Source: Succinivibrio dextrinosolvens (GTDB lineage Bacteria; Pseudomonadota; Gammaproteobacteria; Enterobacterales; Succinivibrionaceae). From it: a stretch of DNA of 45,628 bases. The notes beneath the pieces are model-generated. The model saw only the letters and a list, made by a program, of their open reading frames with translations, was not told where the DNA came from and did not search any database. Positions 8,348-16,910 of this stretch are shown piece after piece. The position numbers and the translations under genes were made by a program. The DNA is taken from positions 1 through 45,628 of the forward strand of contig NZ_FPAH01000020.1 of NCBI RefSeq assembly GCF_900116345.1. Direction: 5' to 3'. How positions within the stretch are numbered: the stretch's first letter is position 1; every line of letters starts with the position of its first letter.

Positions 8348-10264
8348 TTAGTCTAGCAATTCAGCTTTGTCGCCATTATTTTCGATCCACTGACGGCGAT
8401 CAGCTGCGCGTTTGCTGGACAGCAACATATCCATAAGTGCAAAGGTACCTTCATCTGCATCTGTTGTGAGGGTAAGCTGCATCAGACGACGAGATTCTGG
8501 TGCCAGAGTAGTTTCTCTTAACTGCTCAGGATTCATCTCGCCCAATCCTTTGAATCGCTGAATCTTTATATTCTCTTTTTTGATGCCCTTTCTTAAAAGC
8601 TGTTTCTGTTTAACCTCAAGCTCTTCCTCATCAAGGGCATATTCCTTGATTTTTCCAGAATCAATTCTAAAAAGAGGAGGACAGGCAACAAATACATGCC
8701 CCTCACGGACAAGCTGAGTGAAGTGCTTGACGAAAAGGCCACACAGTAGAGTGCCGATATGCAGACCATCTGAATCCGCGTCTGCCAGAATACAGATTTT
8801 GTTGTAACGAAGACCATCAAGAGAATCCGCATCAGGTTCAACACCGATTGCCACAGAAATAGCTCTGATTTCCTCAGATGCCAGAGCTTCAGCAGAGGAT
8901 TTCTCCCATGTATTCAGAATCTTACCTCTAAGAGGAAGAATTGCCTGACAACTCGAATCTCTTGCCTGTCTTGCTGAGCCTCCTGCAGAATCACCCTCTA
9001 CAATAAATAGTTCACCTCTTGAAGGATCGGTAGAAGTACAATCCACAAGCTTTCCTGGAAGCGCTGGACCGCGAGTAATTTTCTTTCGCTCTACAGTCTT
9101 AGCAGAATTCTCTCTTTCTCTTGCTGACTCAATAATCAGATTGGCAATAACAGTTGCCTTTTCTACATTAGCATTAAGCCACAATGAGAATCTGTCTGAG
9201 ATTATGCCATCAACAAGGGCTGCAATATGACGTGACGAAAGCTTCTCCTTAGTCTGACCCGCGAACTGCGGATCTCTCATTTTGAGTGAAATTACATAGC
9301 TGCATCGAGACCAGACATCATCAGCAGTAATCTTGATCCCGCGAGGAAGCAGATTATGAAGCTCACAGAATTCTCTCATGGCAGTGGTAAGACCACTTCT
9401 GAAACCATTGACGTGGGTTCCGCCATCAACAGTAGGAATTAGGTTTACGAAGGATTCTCCAATACAGTGGGAACCGCGGCCTTCCATCTCCCAGGCTACA
9501 GCCCACTCCAGTTCTTCATCCTCATTTTTAACAACACCGAAAAATGGAGGCTGAGGTTCAATTACCCTACCCTCTACCTGATTATTAAGATAGGTCTGAA
9601 GATTGCCGTTATAGGTCCACTGATCGGTAGTATTACGGATCTTATCTATAAAATTAATGGTCAGACCTTCACACAGAACAGCCTTAGCTTTTAACAGATG
9701 CTTTAAAGTCTGAACGTTGAATCTGATATCATCAAAATATGGCTCATCAGGCCAGAAATGCACAGTTGTACCGGTATTCTTTTTGCCACATGTACCGATT
9801 ATCTCCAGATTTTCAGTCTTTTTGCCATATTCATAAACAATACGGTAAACATTACCGTCACGCTTAACAGTGGCAGAAAGTTTCTTGGATAGAGCATTTA
9901 CAACAGATACACCTACACCATGCAGACCGCCTGAGAATTTATAGCTGTCTGAATTAAACTTACCACCGGCATGAAGTTTGGTAAGAATAAGTTCAATTGC
10001 AGGTATTTTTTCTACAGGATGAAGATCGACCGGCATGCCTCTTCCGTTATCTTCAACCTCTAAAGACTCATCTTCATGCAGAGTAACATTGATTAAGGAA
10101 GCAAATCCAGCAACAGCCTCATCCACACTGTTATCAATAACTTCCATACCCAGATGATTTGGATTCTGAGTATCGGTGTACATACCAGGTCTTCTACGAA
10201 CCGGTTCAAGACCTTTTAAAACCTCAATAGAAGCGCCAGTATAATCTTTTACGTTTTCTGTCAT
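8348..10264 (-). CDS. parE: DNA topoisomerase IV subunit B (ParE)
   Basis: ParE is the ATPase subunit of topoisomerase IV, which works with ParC to unlink daughter chromosomes. The GHKL ATPase motifs are visible: VIDNSVDEAVAG (around 43), DNGRGMPVD and GGLHGVGVSVVNALS (around 112). The TOPRIM motifs are VEGDSAGGSARQARD (around 416) and ADADSDGLHI (around 497), and the C-terminal block is FKGLGEMNPEQL. At 638 aa without the GyrB-type insertion, it is ParE rather than GyrB. Few bases before the ATG resemble a ribosome site. flhB follows by 9 bases. The nearby order yqiA-cpdA-nudF upstream matches E. coli, which supports the assignment. parC is not in the window. Confidence 0.95.
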   Translation of the reverse strand: MTENVKDYTGASIEVLKGLEPVRRRPGMYTDTQNPNHLGMEVIDNSVDEAVAGFASLINVTLHEDESLEVEDNGRGMPVDLHPVEKIPAIELILTKLHAGGKFNSDSYKFSGGLHGVGVSVVNALSKKLSATVKRDGNVYRIVYEYGKKTENLEIIGTCGKKNTGTTVHFWPDEPYFDDIRFNVQTLKHLLKAKAVLCEGLTINFIDKIRNTTDQWTYNGNLQTYLNNQVEGRVIEPQPPFFGVVKNEDEELEWAVAWEMEGRGSHCIGESFVNLIPTVDGGTHVNGFRSGLTTAMREFCELHNLLPRGIKITADDVWSRCSYVISLKMRDPQFAGQTKEKLSSRHIAALVDGIISDRFSLWLNANVEKATVIANLIIESARERENSAKTVERKKITRGPALPGKLVDCTSTDPSRGELFIVEGDSAGGSARQARDSSCQAILPLRGKILNTWEKSSAEALASEEIRAISVAIGVEPDADSLDGLRYNKICILADADSDGLHIGTLLCGLFVKHFTQLVREGHVFVACPPLFRIDSGKIKEYALDEEELEVKQKQLLRKGIKKENIKIQRFKGLGEMNPEQLRETTLAPESRRLMQLTLTTDADEGTFALMDMLLSSKRAADRRQWIENNGDKAELLD

Positions 10265-10443
10265 ATAAATCTAATGTATGTATATCTTTGCTAAGAAATA
10301 ATTATTTTAATTTTAGCAAAAAGCATGGATAAAAGCACATTAGTGCAAATGGTTACAGATATAGAGATAGCTATCAGAAACCACTGTATTCATGGTGGTA
10401 GAATTAAATGAAATTATTATTTCTATGATTCGGATACTAAGAA

Positions 10444-10848
10444 ATGGCAATAGATAACACAGAAATTGAGATCAAAAAAGTAAAAGAAGCTAACCAGAAA
10501 TACCTCAATCTTTTTGAAAAATTCCTTAAAGAAAAAAAATTATCTCCAAAAACAATAAAAATACATTTGGAAAACATTGATTTTTTTATTAACGATTTTG
10601 TAGCTGATCATTACGTGGAAGGTTTTGAGCAGGCTCATTTATATCTTGAGGATTTTTATGCTTATTTAATTCAGAAATGCATTTGGGCAACACCTCCACA
10701 GATAAAAGGAGTAGCAGCGTCACTGAAAAAATTCTACAAATGCATGCTTGAAAATAATCTCATCAGCAAATTGGATTATTCGGAAACCAGTGATTCAATA
10801 AAAATAGGATTGGAATATTGTCTTGATTTCTATGGAGACTGTTACTGA
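10444..10848 (+). CDS. Small protein resembling the SAM-like core-binding domain of tyrosine recombinases
   Basis: A 134-aa protein whose residues about 18-112 look like the N-terminal SAM-like (core-binding) domain of phage integrases and XerC/D: NLFEKFLKEKKLSPKTIKIH, then a helical stretch ending in VAASLKKFYKCMLEN. No catalytic domain follows; the Arg-His-Arg-Tyr residues of an active recombinase are absent and the frame ends at TAA-TAA-type stops. It may be a free-standing DNA-binding protein or a truncated integrase. It is convergent with qseC and lies between parE and the two-component genes, a spot where E. coli has mdaB, ygiN and ygiZ. The start ATG 10444 has little upstream ribosome site. 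The fold call is moderate; the function is unknown. Confidence 0.6.
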   Translation: MAIDNTEIEIKKVKEANQKYLNLFEKFLKEKKLSPKTIKIHLENIDFFINDFVADHYVEGFEQAHLYLEDFYAYLIQKCIWATPPQIKGVAASLKKFYKCMLENNLISKLDYSETSDSIKIGLEYCLDFYGDCY

Positions 10849-10859
10849 TAATAACAAAG

Positions 10860-10936
10860 GACTCATCCTGATGAGTTATACGTTCCAGCAAGTGAAATTT
10901 GCCCCTAATGGTGTGGGCCAGGCTGGAACAGTATTT
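10860..10936. repeat. Nested inverted repeats in a convergent intergenic region
   Basis: Three stems occupy the gap between convergent genes: ACTCATC/GATGAGT (10861-10867 with 10870-10876), an outer GTTCCAGC/GCTGGAAC (10882-10889 with 10922-10929), and an inner GCCC/GGGC (10901-10904 with 10915-10918). A modest T-tract follows the outer stem. It may act as a terminator or be a structured RNA; the role is not established. Confidence 0.5.
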
Positions 10937-10957
10937 TAAGCATAATTTTTTATACAG

Positions 10958-12388
10958 TTAGACAAAATTTCGCTTTGGAATAGTTACAGCAGCTCTTAAG
11001 CCACCTTTGTTACGATTGGAAAGTACAACTCTTCCGTTAATCTCATCACAGGCAGATTTAACAATAGAAAGACCTAAACCTGTACCTTCAACCTTGGCAG
11101 AATCTCCACCAACACGATAGAAAGCATTGAATACCAGATCAAGGTCCTTTTGAAGTAAGCCTGGACCAGTGTCATCCACATAGATGGTAACAACCTTCTT
11201 ATCGGCACTCTCTTCACATGAAAGATCACAGCGACCACCTTCAGGAGTGTACTTTAAAGCATTTGAAACCAGATTGGTGATGATAGTTTTTACATTGGTT
11301 CTATCGGTATAAACCTGTATATCACAGTCACCTTCAAGACCAAGATCAATGTTCTTTCTATCTGCTATAAAGCCAATCTCTTCAATAACTTCAATAAAGA
11401 TATCCTTTATAGAGAAATTCTGAAGCTTCAGCACATGACCACACTGAGAGCGGGCATACTCAAGCAGGTTATTGGTAAGAGTTCTCTGCCTTGCAATAGC
11501 CTGTTTAAGCTGGTGAATTTTTTCAGCTTCCTCAGGAGGCAGATCCCCCTCATGAATAGCCTGAGCCTGAAGAGATATTGCAGTTAAAGGAGTTCTCAGC
11601 TCATGGGCAGCATCGGCAATAAAGCGACGTTCATTCTGCATCACACCAGAGGTCTTTGTGAAAAGACGGTTAATGGACTCGATGAAGATATCAAGCTCAG
11701 ATGGTAGCTTGGTAGCTCTGATAGGAGAGAGATCGTTGTGTTTTCTGGCATCAAGTTCTGATGCAACCTTCTTAACCGGTCTGAAGATAACATTAACCAG
11801 AAAAATCGTGCTTGGTACATAGATAATCAGAAGCAGCAGGAATTCACTTAAAGAATGAAGCAGGGCCTGATTAACAACTTCATCTAAAAGATCATAAGAG
11901 CGAGCAACAACGAATCGAATACCGACCTTATTGGTAGATACATATGCTCTTACACGTTTATCCTTGATTAGAACAGTATAGATTCCATCCTCAATCATAG
12001 ACGGGAAATAGAAGGTCTCTCCAGGCTGAGCAAACAGCGGCGCAACCATAATGTCCTGATGCTTGTCGAAAAGATCATTAAGTGAAGGCATAGGAAGAAG
12101 AGATGATTGAGAACCGTGATGCGGAAACAGCAGATTACCGTTTATATCACGAAAAATTCTTCTTCTGAAAGACGGACCTTCCCAGGATTTAGGAAGCATA
12201 ACATCGTAATTGACGATTACCCCTGCGATTTGAGCAAGTTCCTCGTCAATAAAAGATGCAGCCTCAATCTTGGTTTTGTTGTATGAACGATAGCAGCTAA
12301 AGCCAGTATAGATGATACCAATAATAGTCAGAGCAACGCACAGTTTTAGGCGAAGGGACCTTATTAGTTTCCTTTTATTACCTTCCAA
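10958..12388 (-). CDS. qseC: Sensor histidine kinase, QseC-like
   Basis: An inner-membrane sensor kinase of the OmpR-partner class. The first membrane helix is at about 10-30, followed by a periplasmic domain of roughly 140 residues and a second helix at about 175-200. Next come a linker and the dimerisation/phosphoacceptor box FIADAAHELRTPLTAISLQA (His near 261). The ATPase boxes are SNALKYTPEGG, VDDTGPGL and GTGLGLSIVKSACDEINGRV. The only sensible start is TTG 12388 with AGAGGTG about 4 nt upstream, so it overlaps the regulator gene by 25 bases (translational coupling). E. coli has qseBC near parE, as here, supporting QseC over PmrB or TctE. The signal sensed is not evident. Confidence 0.75.
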   Translation of the reverse strand: MEGNKRKLIRSLRLKLCVALTIIGIIYTGFSCYRSYNKTKIEAASFIDEELAQIAGVIVNYDVMLPKSWEGPSFRRRIFRDINGNLLFPHHGSQSSLLPMPSLNDLFDKHQDIMVAPLFAQPGETFYFPSMIEDGIYTVLIKDKRVRAYVSTNKVGIRFVVARSYDLLDEVVNQALLHSLSEFLLLLIIYVPSTIFLVNVIFRPVKKVASELDARKHNDLSPIRATKLPSELDIFIESINRLFTKTSGVMQNERRFIADAAHELRTPLTAISLQAQAIHEGDLPPEEAEKIHQLKQAIARQRTLTNNLLEYARSQCGHVLKLQNFSIKDIFIEVIEEIGFIADRKNIDLGLEGDCDIQVYTDRTNVKTIITNLVSNALKYTPEGGRCDLSCEESADKKVVTIYVDDTGPGLLQKDLDLVFNAFYRVGGDSAKVEGTGLGLSIVKSACDEINGRVVLSNRNKGGLRAAVTIPKRNFV

Positions 12389-13044
12389 CCTACACCTCTG
12401 ACATTTTTAATATTTGCAGAGCCAACCTTTTTGCGCAGGTTGTGAATAATAAATTCGATAGCATTTGATTCAACTTCTTCACCAAATGCATAAATCTTGT
12501 CTTCAAGTGTTTCTCTGGACAAAACAGCGCCAGGTCGGCGAAGTAATGCTTCAAGCAGAGAGTATTCACGGGAGGTCAGAGGACAGTGACTTACAACTCC
12601 GGCATCATCCTTAACCATAACCTCATGGGTTACGGGATCTAGGGTTAAAGTTCCATTGGTGAAAGACACAACATCATTAGAATTAGCACTTCTTCTGGTA
12701 ACAGCTCTGATACGGGCAAGAAGTTCAGTCAGATCAAAAGGTTTGACCACGTAATCATCAGCTCCTACATCAAGGCCCTGAATACGATCATCAAGACCAT
12801 CTCGTGCAGTAATAATGATTACAGGAGTAAATATGCTTTCAGAACGCCAGTTTTTTAATAGCTGAACGCCATCCATTCCTGGTAATCCAAGATCTAGAAG
12901 GATACAGTCATAGCTTATATCCTTAGGAGCATAGAGAGCCTGATTACCATCAGAAACACAGTCAACAGCATAAGCACTTGACTTAAGACTGTTCTCAAGT
13001 GCATTTGAAATCAATGGATCGTCTTCAACTACTAAAATACGCAT
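12364..13044 (-). CDS. qseB: OmpR-family response regulator, QseB-like
   Basis: A 226-aa two-component regulator. The receiver domain (1-115) has the acidic pair EDD at 7-9, phosphoacceptor Asp-51 in ILLDLGLPGMDG, the conserved Thr in IITARD and Lys in DDYVVKPFDL. The C-terminal winged helix (about 125-222) carries the OmpR-type CPLTSREYSLLEALLRRPGA and the recognition region ending in KKVGSANIKNVRGVGWKVI. It is the first gene of the pair and overlaps the kinase gene. The location beside parE and the close pairing support QseB; PmrA and TctD are near relatives. Targets cannot be read from the window. Confidence 0.78.
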   Translation of the reverse strand: MRILVVEDDPLISNALENSLKSSAYAVDCVSDGNQALYAPKDISYDCILLDLGLPGMDGVQLLKNWRSESIFTPVIIITARDGLDDRIQGLDVGADDYVVKPFDLTELLARIRAVTRRSANSNDVVSFTNGTLTLDPVTHEVMVKDDAGVVSHCPLTSREYSLLEALLRRPGAVLSRETLEDKIYAFGEEVESNAIEFIIHNLRKKVGSANIKNVRGVGWKVIKGN

Positions 13045-13154
13045 AATCGTCTCACATCTTATTTAACCTAGATATTATGTTACAACAAACTTAGGATAAA
13101 TTTAGCAAGAAGATTAGAAAACAGGTGGGATATTGTAAAGAAAAGGATAATACT

Positions 13155-13742
13155 TTAATTTTCCTCAAAGAATTTCAGGATACGTCCAATCTTACTTTCA
13201 AAATTATCATAGCGATGAGAACCGCCGTTTTCAACATCAACAGGGATATCTTTAAAGAATTCCAAAGCATACCTGTAATCTAAAACCTCATCGCCAGTCT
13301 GAAGAAGGACCATGGTCTTGTCTTTTCTGTAATCTACAAGCTCTTTTTCAAGCTCCTCAACATAGGCAACAGCTTCAGGTCTAACGACAAATGATTCACC
13401 GGTGTCAAAATTCTTAAGACTCTTACCTATATAGCCCATTTTCTTAATCCATGCAGATGGATACAAACACGGATTAATAAGCGCAATCTTAAGGTCATAA
13501 CGGACAGACAGAATTATAGACAAAAAACCGCCAAGGGAACTACCTATAAGAAAAGGTCTTATTCCTTTCTCAAGATCTTTTTCTATTATTTTACAAAGAG
13601 ATTCGACACTGAATTCAAGATCATCAGGATAATCTACAGACTGAAAATCTATATCTGTGATTCCCTCCAGCTCTCTTCTTAAAATCTGAGCTTTCTGTGC
13701 ATTAGAACTGGATAGAAAACCATGAATATAAATGATTTTCAT
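13155..13742 (-). CDS. yqiA: YqiA-like alpha/beta-hydrolase esterase
   Basis: A small cytosolic alpha/beta-hydrolase of the YqiA/UPF0227 family; E. coli YqiA is an esterase acting on short acyl and palmitoyl-CoA substrates. The nucleophile elbow is GSSLGG (Ser near residue 76). The N-terminal strand is YIHGFLSS, the acid is in LLQTGDEVLDYR, and the catalytic His is in GGSHRYDNFE. That C-terminal block is nearly the E. coli wording. The start is ATG 13742, preceded by GAGGG and overlapping the cpdA stop codon by one base (TGATG), giving 195 aa. The order nudF-cpdA-yqiA toward parE repeats the E. coli arrangement. Confidence 0.88.
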   Translation of the reverse strand: MKIIYIHGFLSSSNAQKAQILRRELEGITDIDFQSVDYPDDLEFSVESLCKIIEKDLEKGIRPFLIGSSLGGFLSIILSVRYDLKIALINPCLYPSAWIKKMGYIGKSLKNFDTGESFVVRPEAVAYVEELEKELVDYRKDKTMVLLQTGDEVLDYRYALEFFKDIPVDVENGGSHRYDNFESKIGRILKFFEEN

Positions 13743-14566
13743 CAATATCCCTCAACATCATGATTTGGAATAAAGATGTTATTCTGAAGTCTGTAAACCT
13801 GAGTATCAATATTTCCATCCGGATAGAAAGTCAGATATCTCCAGCCAGGAGCCAGATTATCCAGAGAAAAATCACTTGATAACGGCGTAAACTGAATAGA
13901 TGTGGAGGGTGATGCTATGTAACGGATATCATGGTCATACATATCAAATTCCTGATGAACATGACCTGTAAGAACAAGCTTTAACTTAGGGATCCGTCGC
14001 ATGTATGCATTGAACTCATCTCGATTATGCATTGTCTGAGTATCAAGCCAAGCGGAATGAACAAGCTGTGGCATATGATGAACCAGAACAGCCATAAACT
14101 GATCAGGATTTCTTTGGGAACAGTAGCCAGTGTAATCAAGCTGTTTTCTCTCAATCCAGCCATGAGGAACAGCGTAAACCTCTGAATTCAGGAATACGAA
14201 CTGCCATTTTGGAGTAATCACGTTCTTTGCAATATTAACTCCAAGATCCTCAAAGATTCTGTACATAAGAGGACCATCGTCATGGTTGCCAGGAAGGAAA
14301 AATACCGGTTTGTTCAGGACAGAGATTATAGAAGCAAAATGCTGATATGAAGTAGCAGAATAGTCCTGACTAATATCACCAGTAAAAGCAATAAAGTCAT
14401 ATTCAAAATTCTGATCTTTGATTGCCTGAATAGTAGCTTTGAAACTCTCAGAAGTATTAACTCCCAAAAGATCTTTATCAGGATCGGCAAACAAATGACA
14501 ATCAGAGATCTGTAGAACTCTGACTGTACCGTCGCCTGACATTGGAGTTAAATACCGAGGGGCCAT
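13742..14566 (-). CDS. cpdA: 3',5'-cyclic AMP phosphodiesterase CpdA
   Basis: CpdA is a calcineurin-like metallophosphoesterase that hydrolyses cAMP and so lowers CRP activity. The binuclear metal motifs are all present: QISDCHLF (D-x-H), FTGDISQD (GD), LPGNHDD (GNHD), VHHMPQ (H) and TGHVHQEFD (GHxH). Its 274 aa is the normal length. The gene is followed without a gap by yqiA and preceded by a 228-bp AT-rich gap that should hold its promoter; a 10-bp inverted repeat lies there. The synteny with nudF and yqiA is that of E. coli, minus yqiB. The presence of CpdA implies cAMP signalling in this organism. Confidence 0.93.
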   Translation of the reverse strand: MAPRYLTPMSGDGTVRVLQISDCHLFADPDKDLLGVNTSESFKATIQAIKDQNFEYDFIAFTGDISQDYSATSYQHFASIISVLNKPVFFLPGNHDDGPLMYRIFEDLGVNIAKNVITPKWQFVFLNSEVYAVPHGWIERKQLDYTGYCSQRNPDQFMAVLVHHMPQLVHSAWLDTQTMHNRDEFNAYMRRIPKLKLVLTGHVHQEFDMYDHDIRYIASPSTSIQFTPLSSDFSLDNLAPGWRYLTFYPDGNIDTQVYRLQNNIFIPNHDVEGY

Positions 14567-14652
14567 TCTTTTTTTAACCTTATGTTTCTATAGTAATACT
14601 GTAATCTTTATTGTAATCAAAAATGAACCTTTATAACGTAATCGCTAGCTCA

Positions 14653-14683
14653 TTTTTGTAAATCTGGTACTTTTTTACAAAAA
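14653..14683. repeat. Inverted repeat upstream of cpdA
   Basis: Perfect 10-bp arms (TTTTTGTAAA at 14653-14662 and TTTACAAAAA at 14674-14683) are separated by 11 bases, in the gap between nudF and cpdA. It could be a regulator site or a weak hairpin ending nudF transcription. It is all A/T-rich, so chance is possible. Confidence 0.4.
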
Positions 14684-14794
14684 TATCTTGGACTACCTCA
14701 TATATTTTTTACTTAGCAAGTCCAAAAAGTTACGCAATTCTATAGGAAAAAAGAAGTTTTTTAAACCCTCGATATAAAAAATGTGACTTGCTTT

Positions 14795-15442
14795 TTATTT
14801 ATTGTGCAAACGTTTTACAATTTTCGCCTTTTCCCACTTCAGATTCATAATTGCGATAATTGCAACAGAGTTATGAATGCGACCATTCATAACATTCTCG
14901 TAAGCATCATCAAGCTTTGCCTTGAATACACGCAGATCCTCAGATTCAGTTTCAAGTCCGCCATGGTTTCCAAGCTTTGATAAATCAGCCTTGGCAACGT
15001 ATAAGGTAACCATCTCTGAAATTCCGCCAGGAGAAGGATATTCAGAGGTAATAAAGCATAAATCGTCTGGCTTTATATCGATACCGATTTCCTCTTTTAC
15101 TTCTCTGATGGCAGTCTGCTCACAGCTCTCACCTTTATCAATAATACCGGCAACAATCTCAATCAGCCACGGACTCTCAGAATCTTTTAAAGCACCTGGA
15201 CGGAACTGTTCAATCAATGCAACTTCATCGGTTTTCTCGTCCCAAACCAGAACAGCTACTGCATCAGCATCTCTTTCAAATACTTCTCTAACCAGAACCT
15301 TGGTTTCACCACCAGAAAACTGTTTGTATGAAACCTCGTATCGGTCCATAGCAAAAAACTGTTTGTATACACGTTCTTTTTTATGAATTGTTACATCCTT
15401 GATGCTGAATCTAGGTGCAAATAAATTATCACTTTCACTCAT
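14795..15442 (-). CDS. nudF: ADP-ribose pyrophosphatase NudF (Nudix hydrolase)
   Basis: NudF cleaves ADP-ribose to AMP and ribose-5-phosphate. The Nudix box occupies residues 99-121 with the required pattern, beginning GIIDKGE and containing REVKEEIG. The upstream block ALIEQFRPG and the downstream SPGGISEMVTLYVA are typical of the ADP-ribose branch. Its 215 aa matches E. coli NudF (209 aa). It is separated from cpdA by 228 bases; E. coli has yqiB in that place. It is divergent from the dihydroorotase gene, with only 52 bases between start codons, so their promoters must be very close or overlapping. Confidence 0.92.
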   Translation of the reverse strand: MSESDNLFAPRFSIKDVTIHKKERVYKQFFAMDRYEVSYKQFSGGETKVLVREVFERDADAVAVLVWDEKTDEVALIEQFRPGALKDSESPWLIEIVAGIIDKGESCEQTAIREVKEEIGIDIKPDDLCFITSEYPSPGGISEMVTLYVAKADLSKLGNHGGLETESEDLRVFKAKLDDAYENVMNGRIHNSVAIIAIMNLKWEKAKIVKRLHNK

Positions 15443-15494
15443 TTCTTAAGTGTCTCTTTATCTTGTAAAATATTGAAAAAAATTCGGAGTTTCT

Positions 15495-16835
15495 ATGTCA
15501 AAACTGTTATTAAAAAATGCTCTGCTGGTTACCCCAGAGCGTATTATACGCAAAGATCTGCTTATTGATGGACAATTAATAACAAAAATCGATAACGATA
15601 TTTCTGAGCCTACAGCCAAAATCATCGAATGTCATGAATATATTGTTCTGCCAGGACTAATTGATGATCACGTACACTTCCGTGAGCCAGGAATGACTCA
15701 GAAAGCAACAATCTACTCTGAATCAAGAGCTGCAGTATTAGGCGGTGTAACCTCCTATCTTGATATGCCTAACAATAATCCTGCAACAACAACCCTTGAC
15801 CTTATCAATCAGAAAAAAGATATCGCCCAAAAGAATTCACTTGCAAACTACGGATTCTATCTTGGAGCAACAGATAACAATCTTGAAGAAATAAAGAAAG
15901 CCCCTGTAAAAGAGATTGCCGGCATAAAAGTCTTTATGGGCTCATCAACAGGAAACCTCCTGGTTGACAATGCAGAGAAACTCTACGGTATATTTGAGTC
16001 AGCAAGAACCATAATCGCACTTCACTGCGAAGATACCGCAACGATTCTTAGAAATGAGAAAAGAGCAAAAGAAAAATACTCTGATAATGTTCCTTTCTCC
16101 ATGCATCCTTTAATCCGAAACAGAGACTGCTGTATAGCATCTTCTTCACTGGCTATTCAGCTGGCAATGCAGACAGGTGCCAGAATTCATATCATGCATA
16201 TTTCTACAAAAGAAGAAATTGCAATGCTAGAACAGCTCAAATTCGGAAACGTCAAAACCAGACAGATTTCAGGAGAAGCCTGTATTCCTCACTTATTCTT
16301 CTCTGAATCCGATTATCTTCAGAAGAATGCATTCCTAAAATGCAATCCTGCAGTAAAGACTGAAAAAGACAGACTTGCTATAGTAAATGCTATTGAAAAC
16401 GGTACCCTCACAACTGTTGGTACAGATCATGCTCCACATGAGATTCAGTCAAAACCGGGAAGCTACTTTAAATGTGCATCCGGACTGCCTTCAGTCCAGT
16501 ATTCTTGCTTAAGTCTCCTTGAATTGTGGAAGAGAAAAGAAATTACTCTTGAGACCATAGCAAAAGTAACTGCGCAAAACGTTGCAGAGAGATTCCATAT
16601 TGAGAACAGAGGAAGAATTGAGGAAGGATATTACGCCGATTTAGCAATCATAAATCCGCTGTTAAATCATAAGGTTACAGAAGATGATATAGCATCATCA
16701 TGCAAATGGTCTCCATTTACAGAGCATACTTTCCCTTCAACGGTTATTCATACAATCGTAAATGGTAATCATGTAGTAGAGAATGGGAAAATTGTTAATG
16801 AAGAAGTGGGATTGGCGCTGACTTTTGACAGATAA
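15495..16835 (+). CDS. pyrC: Dihydroorotase, class I (PyrC/AllB-like)
   Basis: A zinc-dependent cyclic amidohydrolase expected to interconvert carbamoyl-aspartate and dihydroorotate in pyrimidine synthesis. Metal ligands are seen in DDHVHFREPG (about 57-66), in the lysine of IKVFMGSSTGN, in LHCED and IHIMHIST, and in the Asp of VGTDHAPHE. At 446 aa it belongs to the long class I form, unlike the about 348-aa class II PyrC of enteric bacteria. The wording (SRAAVLGG, PNNNPATTT, MGSSTGNLL) resembles class I enzymes of Bacteroidetes. Related allantoinases and hydantoinases are the alternatives, but the REPG motif and length favour dihydroorotase. CGGAG lies 7 nt before the start. Confidence 0.85.
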   Translation: MSKLLLKNALLVTPERIIRKDLLIDGQLITKIDNDISEPTAKIIECHEYIVLPGLIDDHVHFREPGMTQKATIYSESRAAVLGGVTSYLDMPNNNPATTTLDLINQKKDIAQKNSLANYGFYLGATDNNLEEIKKAPVKEIAGIKVFMGSSTGNLLVDNAEKLYGIFESARTIIALHCEDTATILRNEKRAKEKYSDNVPFSMHPLIRNRDCCIASSSLAIQLAMQTGARIHIMHISTKEEIAMLEQLKFGNVKTRQISGEACIPHLFFSESDYLQKNAFLKCNPAVKTEKDRLAIVNAIENGTLTTVGTDHAPHEIQSKPGSYFKCASGLPSVQYSCLSLLELWKRKEITLETIAKVTAQNVAERFHIENRGRIEEGYYADLAIINPLLNHKVTEDDIASSCKWSPFTEHTFPSTVIHTIVNGNHVVENGKIVNEEVGLALTFDR

Positions 16836-16840
16836 AAAAA

Positions 16841-16866
16841 AGACAAGCGTGATTTCAGACTTGTCT
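16841..16866 (+). terminator. Hairpin after the dihydroorotase gene
   Basis: A 7-bp stem AGACAAG (16841-16847) / CTTGTCT (16860-16866) with a 12-nt loop, starting 5 bases after the stop codon. There is no strong T-tract, so it is a weak terminator or part of a two-hairpin end with the next repeat. Confidence 0.5.
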
Positions 16867-16877
16867 AAAGGATATCC

Positions 16878-16896
16878 GTCTCTCCAGAGGAGAGAC
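16878..16896. terminator. Hairpin between the convergent dihydroorotase and trpS genes
   Basis: A perfect 8-bp stem GTCTCTCC/GGAGAGAC (16878-16885 with 16889-16896) has a 3-nt loop and lies 14 bases beyond the end of trpS. The T-tract is poor on either strand. Its position between convergent genes suggests transcript-end protection or termination. Confidence 0.55.
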
Positions 16897-16910
16897 AGAT
16901 ACATTTGAAA

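Noticed and set aside
10861-10900. CTGATGAG followed downstream by GAAA, resembling a hammerhead ribozyme core
   Set aside because: The required stems I and III cannot form together with a stem II joining the two cores; the strongest local pairing (GTTCCAGC/GCTGGAAC) conflicts with a hammerhead fold.
14804-14816. GTGCAAACGTTTT resembling a PurR or LacI-family operator
   Set aside because: It lies in the last codons of nudF and explains no promoter.
14922-15386. 154-codon frame antisense to nudF
   Set aside because: It is the mirror of a well-defined Nudix gene with serine-rich, non-family sequence; no ribosome site.
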